Below, in pieces: positions 1 to 5,269 of a stretch of DNA of 8,629 bases. Every line of letters starts with the position of its first letter. Position 1 is the stretch's first letter. This DNA is from Chloroflexota bacterium (GTDB lineage Bacteria; Chloroflexota; Limnocylindria; Limnocylindrales; CSP1-4), in contig JAKAMV010000378.1 in assembly GCA_021812735.1 (NCBI GenBank), positions 1 to 8,629 on the forward strand, given 5' to 3'. The position numbers and the translations under genes were made by a program. The notes below the pieces were generated by a model that did no database searches, was not told the origin of the DNA, and saw only the letters and a program-made list of their open reading frames with translations.

Positions 1-1
1 C

Positions 2-916
2 TCAGCCGCCGCGCGCGCCGCGCGCCTTGGCGGCGATCGCCGCCGACACGAGACCGCTGGAGCCTCGGACCAGGCGTCCGCGCCGCGAGATGGCGTGGGT
101 GGCCAGCGCGGCCACACCCATGGCGATCAGCGCGCGCTCGCCGCGCGGCAGCGGCCGCACCGCGGCGAGGAACTGCTCTGCGCGGGCACGATCCACCTTG
201 CGCAGGGTGGCCTGGCCGCGCGGCGTGAGCCACACCGTGCGGAGCCGTCCGTCGTCGACCTCGCGCCGACGCTCGACCAGCCGCCGACGCTCCAGCCCGT
301 CGACCAGGCGGGAGGTGGCGGACGACGAGCGGCCGATCGCCTCGGCGAGATCCGCGATGGTCGTCGTCGCCCCCTCCGCCAGCACGTACAGCGCGGCGAG
401 CTGGGTGAACCCGAGGTTGAGCTCGCCCAGCTGGGACGAGAACCCGACGACGAGCTCCCGCCACAGGGCACGGCCCATGGCCACCCGCTCGGTGACCTGG
501 CGGACGTTGGTGATGCGGGTGCCCGCGGCCACGACCGGCTCGGAGAGGTCCGCCTCGAACGTCCGGGCGATGACCTCCCGTGTCGCCTTCGGGCGGCGGA
601 CCCGGGTCAGGGCCTCCGGCAGCGCGGGGCCGGACGCGGGGTCTGACCGCCGGGGCCGGTGCGCGATGCCGATGCTCGGCACGCGAGCGCTGATGTCGGC
701 GCGTGACGGCAGGTGCGGCGCCCGAGCCTGCAGGTCGGCGACGCGCGACGAGAGGTCGGGCACGCGCGACGAGAGGTCGGCGACGCGGGTGGACAGGTCG
801 GCGACCGCGTTCGACAGGTCCGGCACGCGGGCCGAGAGGTCGGCGACGCGGCTCGAAAGGTCTGCCGACAGGCTGCCCTTCGCGGGCCGCCTGGCGGAAG
901 CGGGGTCGGAGTTCAT
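2..916 (-). CDS. MarR-family winged-helix regulator with N-terminal heptad-repeat extension
   Basis: Predicted 304-residue DNA-binding regulator. The C-terminal half is a MarR domain: an N-terminal helix around residues 137–165, a winged helix at about 170–235 (ADLAEAIGRSSSATSRLVDGL as helix-turn-helix, then the DDGR wing and the LTPRG strand), and a dimerisation helix to about 278. MarR proteins are usually about 140–170 residues, so the first ~130 residues are extra. Residues 19–80 are nine tandem units of the type DLSxRVx, followed by a basic, proline-containing linker. The ATG at 916 is chosen because GAGGA lies 7 nt upstream and a promoter fits just beyond; the frame stays open further but would run into fabD. 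The gene diverges from fabD, as expected for a regulator of the adjacent fab genes (compare the MarR-type repressor FabT), but that role is inferred. Stop is TGA at the left edge. Confidence 0.88.
   Translation of the reverse strand: MNSDPASARRPAKGSLSADLSSRVADLSARVPDLSNAVADLSTRVADLSSRVPDLSSRVADLQARAPHLPSRADISARVPSIGIAHRPRRSDPASGPALPEALTRVRRPKATREVIARTFEADLSEPVVAAGTRITNVRQVTERVAMGRALWRELVVGFSSQLGELNLGFTQLAALYVLAEGATTTIADLAEAIGRSSSATSRLVDGLERRRLVERRREVDDGRLRTVWLTPRGQATLRKVDRARAEQFLAAVRPLPRGERALIAMGVAALATHAISRRGRLVRGSSGLVSAAIAAKARGARGG
677..862 (-). repeat. Nine-unit 21-bp coding tandem repeat (heptad DLSxRVx)
   Basis: Residues 19–80 of the MarR-type protein. Positions 716–862 hold seven gap-free 21-bp units; an eighth unit is one codon short and a ninth (ISARVP) closes the array. 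Each unit reads Asp-Leu-Ser-x-Arg-Val-Ala/Pro with drift in the third and fourth codons. Val and Leu spaced 4 and 3 residues apart fit the a/d positions of a coiled coil, with Arg at g and Asp at c; four units end in Pro, which would kink a continuous helix. Confidence 0.85.
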
Positions 917-930
917 CGACGCATCCTCAT
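913..930 (-). other. Possible five-codon leader ORF overlapping the regulator start
   Basis: Immediately upstream of the regulator, ATG-AGG-ATG-CGT-CGA-TGA encodes Met-Arg-Met-Arg-Arg and stops inside an ATGA overlap with the regulator start codon. Its first base is 7 nt downstream of the predicted -10 box, where transcription would begin, so it could be read as a leaderless mini-ORF. The same bases hold the Shine–Dalgarno GAGGA, so this may simply be a short leader. Confidence 0.25.
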
Positions 931-936
931 GCGGCG

Positions 937-965
937 AGGGTACGGGCCACCGCCGATTCGTGCAA
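937..965 (-). promoter_or_regulatory. Promoter of the MarR-type gene
   Basis: On the minus strand, TTGCAC (960–965) and TACCCT (937–942) are separated by exactly 17 bp, a good sigma-70-type pair. The expected start lies near 930, giving a leader of about 14 nt that contains GAGGA before the ATG at 916. Confidence 0.55.
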
Positions 966-979
966 CCCTGCATGGAGTC
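955..979. promoter_or_regulatory. Candidate operator (imperfect inverted repeat) between marR and fabD
   Basis: GATTCGTGCA (955–964), then ACCC, then TGCATGGAGTC (969–979) forms an imperfect inverted repeat, about eight matched positions per arm with one mismatch pair or more and one inserted base. It covers the -35 element of the regulator promoter and lies 25 bp upstream of the fabD -10 box. MarR proteins bind near-palindromes of this size, so autorepression and co-control of fabD are plausible but unproven. Confidence 0.35.
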
Positions 980-1004
980 GCGCACCCGCCAGCCCGCGCG
1001 CGCA

Positions 1005-1010
1005 TACGCT
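1005..1010 (+). promoter_or_regulatory. -10 box of a leaderless-type fabD promoter
   Basis: TACGCT matches the T-A-x-x-x-T pattern and ends 8 nt before the fabD ATG, placing the expected transcription start at or next to the initiation codon. No Shine–Dalgarno sequence and no convincing -35 element are visible, which fits leaderless transcription. Confidence 0.45.
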
Positions 1011-1018
1011 GGTCGGCG

Positions 1019-2002
1019 ATGAGTCACCTCGCCTTCATCTTCCCCGGCCAGGGCAGCCAGTACGTCGGCATGGGCAGAGCCCTCGCCGAGACCTCGCCCG
1101 CGGCCGCCGCCGTGTTCCGGACCGCCGATGCGGCACTCGCCGAGCCCATCAGCCGGCTCGCCTGGGACGGGCCCGAGGAGGTCCTCAACCGGACGGAGAA
1201 CAGCCAGCCCGCCCTGCTCGCCGCGTCCATCGCCTACCTCGAGGCCGTCCGCGAGCGCTGGGCCGAGCTGGAGGTGGACGTGCCCGAGCCGGTCTTCGCG
1301 GCCGGGCACTCGATGGGCCAGTACACGGCCCTGGTCGCCGCGGGCGCGCTCGACCTCGCCGACGCGGTCCGGCTGGTCCGGACCCGCGGCCGGCTGATGC
1401 AGTCGTCAGGCGCGGGGCGCGAGGGCCGCATGGCGGCCGTGATCGGCCTCGATGACGCCAGGCTCCCCGAGCTGGTCGAGCAGGCCGCCGCCCACGGCGT
1501 GTTCGGCGTGGCCAACCGCAACTCGCCCGGGCAGGTGGTCATGAGCGGCGAGCGCGCGGCCGTGGAGGCGTCGCTCGCGATCGCCAAGGCCCTCGGCGCC
1601 AAGCGGGCCATCGAGCTGCCGGTCAGCGTCGCCGCCCACTCCCCGCTCATGGCGGAGGCGGCCGAGGGCATGGCGAGGGTCCTGGACGGCATCGCCTTCC
1701 GCGATCCCCACCCGCCGCTGCTCGCCAACGCGGACGCGGCACCCATCACCACGGCCGACGCCTGCCGCGCCGAGCTCGTCAACCACCTGACCACCGGCGT
1801 CGACTGGGTGGGGGCGATCCGAGCCATGCGCGCGCAGGGCGTCACCACCTTCATCGAGGTCGGGCCCGGCCAGGTCCTGACCGGCCTGGTCAAGCGGATC
1901 GTGGACGACGCGATCGTCCTCCCGCTCGACGACAAGGCCGCGGCCGACCGCCTCGCCATCCCGTTCGCCGACGCAGCCGCGGTCGACGTCAATCCCGCCT
2001 AG
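1019..2002 (+). CDS. fabD: Malonyl-CoA:ACP transacylase
   Basis: Transfers malonyl from CoA to acyl carrier protein, supplying extender units for type II fatty-acid synthesis in the cytosol. The 327-residue product has the full family signature: GQGSQ at 10–14, the nucleophile Ser98 in GHSMG (96–100), Arg123 in TRGRLMQ (binds the malonyl carboxylate), His207 in SVAAHSPLM (completes the catalytic dyad) and GPGQVL at 282–287. FabD proteins are typically about 310 residues; the slight excess is at the C-terminus. The ATG at 1019 is chosen because the conserved FIFPGQGSQ start follows within a few residues; the frame is open further upstream but lies antisense to the regulator. No Shine–Dalgarno precedes it, so translation is probably leaderless. 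It leads a likely operon with the KAS gene 74 bp downstream. Confidence 0.96.
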   Translation: MSHLAFIFPGQGSQYVGMGRALAETSPAAAAVFRTADAALAEPISRLAWDGPEEVLNRTENSQPALLAASIAYLEAVRERWAELEVDVPEPVFAAGHSMGQYTALVAAGALDLADAVRLVRTRGRLMQSSGAGREGRMAAVIGLDDARLPELVEQAAAHGVFGVANRNSPGQVVMSGERAAVEASLAIAKALGAKRAIELPVSVAAHSPLMAEAAEGMARVLDGIAFRDPHPPLLANADAAPITTADACRAELVNHLTTGVDWVGAIRAMRAQGVTTFIEVGPGQVLTGLVKRIVDDAIVLPLDDKAAADRLAIPFADAAAVDVNPA

Positions 2003-2063
2003 CCCAATCGCGCCTGGCGTCCCAGCCCAGCGTCCGCCCAGCCTCGCCCGAACCAGCGAACCC

Positions 2064-2072
2064 GAAGAGGAA
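2064..2072 (+). promoter_or_regulatory. Ribosome binding site fixing the GTG start of the first KAS gene
   Basis: GAAGAGGAA lies upstream of the GTG at 2077, with GAGG ending 6 nt before it. The rest of the 74-bp gap after fabD (2003–2076) is C-rich and shows no promoter, no strong hairpin and no room for an acyl carrier protein gene. Confidence 0.7.
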
Positions 2073-2076
2073 CCAC

Positions 2077-3351
2077 GTGCGCCAACCCGATTACTCCCGC
2101 CGCGTCGTCGTCACCGGCCTCGGCGTCATCAGCCCCGTCGGCAACGACAAGCAGACGGCATGGAACAACCTCGTCAACGGCGTGTCGGGCCTGGGGATCC
2201 TCACCCGCTTCGACCCGTCCCGCTATGAGCACAAGGTGGCGGGCGAGATCCACGATTTCGACCCCCGGGAGTGGATGGACGCCAAGGCGGTCCGCCGCTC
2301 CGAGGCGGCGATGTGGTACGGCGTGGCGGCCTCCAAGCAGGCGATCGCGGACGCGGGCCTCGAGATCACCGACTCGAACCGCGAGGAGATCGGCGTCGTG
2401 TACGGGACCGGCGCCGGCGGGCAGCAGCTCATGATCGACAACTGGCACACCCTCGACCAGCGCGGTCCCGACCGCGTTGCGCCGACGTTCATCGCCAACG
2501 GCCTCGTCGACTCGACGTCGGGCATGATCGCCATCGAGACAGGGGCGATCGGCCACAACATGTGCGTCGTGACGGCCTGCTCCACCGGCACCAACTCGAT
2601 CGGCGAGGGGGCGGAGCTCATCCGGCGCGGCGACGTCCACACCGTGATCGCGGGCTCGTCCGAGATGCCGCTGCTCGAGGTCGCCCACGCGGGCTTCGGC
2701 AACATGCGCGGCCTGGGGGCGCCGCGCGACGGCTACCCCATCGCCGACACGAGCCGCCCGTTCGACCGCACTCGCGACGGGTTCGTGCTCGGCGAGGGCG
2801 GCGGCGCCCTGATCCTCGAGGACCTCGAGATCGCCAAGGCGCGCGGCGCGCGGATCTACGCGGAGGTCGTCGGCTACGGCTCGGCCGCCGACGGCTGGGA
2901 CATGATCCAGCCCATCGAGCGCGGCGCCGGCTCGGCTCGCGCGATGAAGATCGCGCTGGAGCGCCGAGGGGTGCCCGCCGACGAGATCGATGTCCTCAAC
3001 CCGCACGGCACGTCGACGCCCGTGGGTGACGCCCGCGAGGCGCAGGCGATCTGGACCGTGTTCGGCGAGCGCGCCGCGGCGTCGCGGCGGTCGCTCGCCA
3101 TCACGGGCACCAAGTCGATGACCGGCCACATGATGGGCGCCGCCGGCGCCTTCGAGGCGTTCGCCACCGTGATGACCGTCGCCGAGCAGGTGGCGCCGCC
3201 CACGATCAACTACTCGGAGTTCGACCCGGAGTGCGACCTGTGGGTCACCACCGAGGCGACGCCCATGGCCGTCCGGTACGCGCTGTCCAACAACATCGGC
3301 CTCGGGGGCCACAACGGCGCCATCATCTTCAAGCACTGGGACGGCCGCTGA
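2077..3351 (+). CDS. Beta-ketoacyl-ACP synthase, FabF/KasA-like, with altered gating loops
   Basis: Condenses malonyl-ACP with an acyl-ACP in chain elongation. The 424-residue product is a full-length thiolase-fold KAS II-type enzyme. The active-site Cys168 sits in TACSTGTNSIGEG, His310 in NPHGTSTPVGD, Lys346 in TKSMTG and His351 in GHMMGAAGAFEA; RPFDRTRDGFVLGEG (from about 227) is also typical. The catalytic set is therefore complete. Two places differ from normal FabF: the C-terminal GFGG gate motif reads IGLGGHN, with Leu409 at the gatekeeper Phe position, and the loop usually reading DAYH reads D272-G-W-D275. These loops gate acyl-chain entry in E. coli FabF (recalled from the literature), so substrate preference may be unusual. 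Translation starts at GTG after GAAGAGGAA. It lies between fabD and a second KAS gene, probably co-transcribed. It could be called fabF or kasA-like; the exact subfamily is uncertain. Confidence 0.93.
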   Translation: MRQPDYSRRVVVTGLGVISPVGNDKQTAWNNLVNGVSGLGILTRFDPSRYEHKVAGEIHDFDPREWMDAKAVRRSEAAMWYGVAASKQAIADAGLEITDSNREEIGVVYGTGAGGQQLMIDNWHTLDQRGPDRVAPTFIANGLVDSTSGMIAIETGAIGHNMCVVTACSTGTNSIGEGAELIRRGDVHTVIAGSSEMPLLEVAHAGFGNMRGLGAPRDGYPIADTSRPFDRTRDGFVLGEGGGALILEDLEIAKARGARIYAEVVGYGSAADGWDMIQPIERGAGSARAMKIALERRGVPADEIDVLNPHGTSTPVGDAREAQAIWTVFGERAAASRRSLAITGTKSMTGHMMGAAGAFEAFATVMTVAEQVAPPTINYSEFDPECDLWVTTEATPMAVRYALSNNIGLGGHNGAIIFKHWDGR

Positions 3352-3376
3352 GCGGGGCGGCGCGGGGGCGACGGGC

Positions 3377-3382
3377 TACAAT
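3377..3382 (+). promoter_or_regulatory. Possible internal promoter (-10) before the second KAS gene
   Basis: TACAAT, a one-mismatch -10 box, stands out in the otherwise very GC-rich 69-bp gap after the first KAS gene. No TTG-type -35 is present 16–18 bp upstream. It would give a leader of about 30 nt, and the second KAS gene may thus be partly independent of the fabD promoter. Confidence 0.35.
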
Positions 3383-3403
3383 CCGGCGACAGCCCTATCG
3401 CCC

Positions 3404-3424
3404 ATGCACTCGAGGGTGAGTTGA
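3404..3424 (+). other. Six-codon upstream ORF overlapping the second KAS start, with ribosome binding site
   Basis: ATG-CAC-TCG-AGG-GTG-AGT-TGA encodes MHSRVS and ends in a TTGA overlap with the TTG start at 3421. It contains the Shine–Dalgarno-like GAGGGTGA (3412–3419). GAGGG ends 4 nt before TTG 3421 and 10 nt before the alternative GTG at 3427; this spacing favours the TTG. Confidence 0.25.
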
Positions 3425-4695
3425 CCGTGCCCCCCTCCACCGACCTCTCACGCCGCGCCGTCGTCACGGGACTCGGCGCCGTCATGCCCATCGGCAACGA
3501 CTTCGAGACCTACTGGCGCAACCTCCAGAACGCGGTGACCGGCACCCGCCGGATCCGCTCGTTCGACACCACCGGGTTCGAGGTCCAGATCGCGGCCGAG
3601 GTGATCGACTTCGTCCCCGCCCAGGCGATGGACCCCAAGATGGCCCGGCGGATGAGCCGGTTCATCCAGTTCGCGATGGCCTCTGGCAAGGAGGCCGTGG
3701 CCGCGTCGGGGATCGACTTCGAGGCCATGAGCCAGGAGCAGCGGGACCGCGTGGCCGTCGTCGTCAACACCGGCGGCGGCGGTGTCGAGGCGATCATCGA
3801 CGGCACCCACGTGTCGGACTCCAAGGGCCCCCGGTTCGTCTCCGCGTTCGCTGTGCCGGCCATGTCCGGCTCGATGGCCGGCTGCATGCTGTCGATGGAG
3901 TACGGGCTGACCGGGCCGGTGATGGCCCAGGTCGCCGCGTGCGCCTCCTCGGTCATCGCGTTCCACGATGCGCTCCGGCTGATCCAGTCGGGCGAGTGCG
4001 ACGTGGTGCTGACGGGCGGCTCGGAGGCCCCCGTGGTTCCGATGGGCGTCGCGGCGCTGTCGAACATGACGGCCCTCTCCAAGCGCAACGACTCGCCCGA
4101 GACCGCGTCCCGTCCGTTCGACGCCACCCGTGACGGCTTCGTCCTGGGCGAGGGCGCGGGCGTCATGGTCGTGGAGTCCGCCGAGCACGCGCTCCGGCGC
4201 GGCGCCACGCCGATCGCCGAGGTCATCGGCGGGGCGCTCACGGCCGACGCGTTCCACATCTCCGCCCCGGATCCCTCCGGACGCGGCCAGGCTCGGGCGA
4301 TGGAGATCGCGCTCCGGAACGCGGGCGTCGCGCCGGACGAGATCGACTGGATCGTCGCCCACGGCACGTCCACCTCGCTCAACGACTCGACCGAGACCAA
4401 GGCCATCAAGCTGGCCTACGGCTCGGCGGCCGCGACGCGCCAGATCTCGTCCCCCAAGTCGATGGTCGGCCACCTCGTCGGCGCCGCCGGGATCGCCTCG
4501 GCGCTGGCCGCCGTTGGCGGAATCCGGGACGGGGTCATCTCCCCCACCGCCAACCTGCACACGCCCGACCCGGAGTGCGACCTCGACTACGTGCCGCTCG
4601 TGGCGCGCCACCAGAAGGTGGACACGGTGGCGGTCAACGGGTTCGGCTTCGGCGGCCAGAACGCCGTGGCGATCTTCCGCAGGTTCGAGGCCTAG
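3421..4695 (+). CDS. fabF: Beta-ketoacyl-ACP synthase II (canonical FabF type)
   Basis: Second elongating condensing enzyme of type II fatty-acid synthesis. The 424-residue product has active-site Cys174 in AACASS, His314 in AHGTSTSLND, Lys346 in PKSMVG and His351 in GHLVGAAG. The gating elements are canonical: DAFH ends at His279 in the SAPDP loop, and GFGFGGQN keeps both phenylalanines (Phe408, Phe410). It has a true catalytic Cys, so it is not a chain-length factor of a polyketide pair. The start is TTG, supported by GAGGG 4 nt upstream; a GTG two codons later is the alternative and would shorten the protein by two residues. It is the same length as the preceding KAS but clearly divergent from it, which suggests an old duplication with specialised roles, as with KasA and KasB. 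Its end lies 4 bp from the stop of the convergent thioesterase gene. Confidence 0.95.
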   Translation: MTVPPSTDLSRRAVVTGLGAVMPIGNDFETYWRNLQNAVTGTRRIRSFDTTGFEVQIAAEVIDFVPAQAMDPKMARRMSRFIQFAMASGKEAVAASGIDFEAMSQEQRDRVAVVVNTGGGGVEAIIDGTHVSDSKGPRFVSAFAVPAMSGSMAGCMLSMEYGLTGPVMAQVAACASSVIAFHDALRLIQSGECDVVLTGGSEAPVVPMGVAALSNMTALSKRNDSPETASRPFDATRDGFVLGEGAGVMVVESAEHALRRGATPIAEVIGGALTADAFHISAPDPSGRGQARAMEIALRNAGVAPDEIDWIVAHGTSTSLNDSTETKAIKLAYGSAAATRQISSPKSMVGHLVGAAGIASALAAVGGIRDGVISPTANLHTPDPECDLDYVPLVARHQKVDTVAVNGFGFGGQNAVAIFRRFEA

Positions 4696-4727
4696 GCGGT
4701 CAGTCGCGGAGTCGCCGGCCCTCGAAC
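4683..4727. terminator. Putative bidirectional terminator hairpin between convergent genes
   Basis: GTTCGAGG (4683–4690) pairs with CCTCGAAC (4720–4727). CC (4691–4692) pairs with GG (4717–4718) across a one-base bulge, and GGCG (4695–4698) pairs with CGCC (4713–4716), leaving a 14-nt loop. The 14-bp interrupted stem covers the last codons of fabF and of the thioesterase gene. No T-tract follows on either strand, so function as an intrinsic terminator is uncertain. Confidence 0.45.
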
Positions 4728-5227
4728 GCCTCGACCCGCGCCACGATCTCGTCGGGGATGACCCGCGGGCGGGCGTTGACGTAGTCGTACAGCACGAGCA
4801 CGTCCTCGGCTGTGGCGACGAGGCGCGCTGGCCCGCGACTTGACGCCGACGCCGTCAGTCGGTGCTGCATCGTGAACGACGTCCGGCCGACGCGCGACAC
4901 CCTCGACTCGACGGTGAGGACCTCGCCGAAGACCGCGGGCGACCGGAAGGCGACCCGGACCTCGGCCAGGATCATCGACTCCTCCGCGCCATGGGTGACC
5001 ATCGCGAACGGCTCGCCGGTCGCGGCCTCCCAGTAGGCGATCCGCGCCGACTCCACATAGGTGAGGAACCGCGAGTTGTTCGCGTGGCCCATGGCGTCGG
5101 TGTCGCCGAAGCGGACGTGGACGACGAGGCGCCGCGGGAACGAGCCGGGGAGGTCCCGCGGGTCGGGCGGGACGGCGATGCGCGTCTGGCGGTTGTCGGG
5201 GGCGGCGGGGGTGTCGCTCGGGTCCAT
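4700..5227 (-). CDS. Hot-dog-fold acyl-CoA thioesterase (4HBT, YbgC/FadM-like)
   Basis: Likely hydrolyses acyl-CoA thioesters to free acid and CoA in the cytosol. The 175-residue product is a single 4HBT domain from about residue 32. VRFGDTDAMGHANNSRFLTY (38–57) holds the catalytic-type Asp44 followed by the hot-dog helix (YVESARIAYW), and later strands ILAEVRVAFRSPAVFGE and RTSFTMQHRL complete the fold. The first ~30 residues are Pro/Asp-rich and probably disordered. The ATG at 5227 is chosen because TACACT lies 8 nt upstream and no Shine–Dalgarno is present, a leaderless pattern; the frame remains open further upstream but would overlap the divergent methyltransferase. It converges on fabF and could remove acyl-CoA that would feed or inhibit lipid synthesis, but its substrate cannot be read from sequence. 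The family also contains 4-hydroxybenzoyl-CoA thioesterases. Confidence 0.88.
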   Translation of the reverse strand: MDPSDTPAAPDNRQTRIAVPPDPRDLPGSFPRRLVVHVRFGDTDAMGHANNSRFLTYVESARIAYWEAATGEPFAMVTHGAEESMILAEVRVAFRSPAVFGEVLTVESRVSRVGRTSFTMQHRLTASASSRGPARLVATAEDVLVLYDYVNARPRVIPDEIVARVEAFEGRRLRD

Positions 5228-5235
5228 CGGCGCCG

Positions 5236-5241
5236 AGTGTA
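5236..5241 (-). promoter_or_regulatory. -10 box for the leaderless thioesterase gene
   Basis: TACACT on the minus strand ends 8 nt before the ATG at 5227. The 8-nt spacer is the palindrome CGGCGCCG and holds no Shine–Dalgarno, so transcription should begin at or near the start codon. Confidence 0.45.
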
Positions 5242-5257
5242 CGCGCGCCGGACGCCG

Positions 5258-5263
5258 TAGCAT
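5258..5263 (+). promoter_or_regulatory. -10 box for the leaderless methyltransferase gene
   Basis: TAGCAT ends 6 nt before the ATG at 5270, with no Shine–Dalgarno between. Only 16 bp separate it from the opposing -10 box, so each promoter's upstream contacts would cover the other's core and the two genes may compete for polymerase. Confidence 0.45.
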
Positions 5264-5269
5264 CTCGCG

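Noticed and set aside
27..1022. Plus-strand open frame antisense to the MarR gene
   Set aside because: Ser/Arg-rich shadow. The minus strand has a MarR fold, a Shine–Dalgarno and a promoter.
2003..2076. C-rich leader with CCCAG repeats as a possible Rho site or small RNA
   Set aside because: No stable fold or promoter is visible and the tract is short; C-richness alone is not evidence in DNA of this composition.
1999..3336. Long open frame antisense to the first KAS gene
   Set aside because: It is a composition shadow of a GC-rich gene: Arg/Asp/Gly/Val-rich with no domain. The opposite strand has full KAS motifs.
3448..4611. Long open frame antisense to the second KAS gene
   Set aside because: Low-complexity His/Arg/Gly-rich shadow product, lying entirely inside a gene with all catalytic residues.
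2077..4695. KAS / chain-length-factor pair of a type II polyketide cluster
   Set aside because: A chain-length factor lacks the active-site Cys; both proteins here have Cys, two His and Lys, and no ketoreductase, cyclase or ACP lies nearby.
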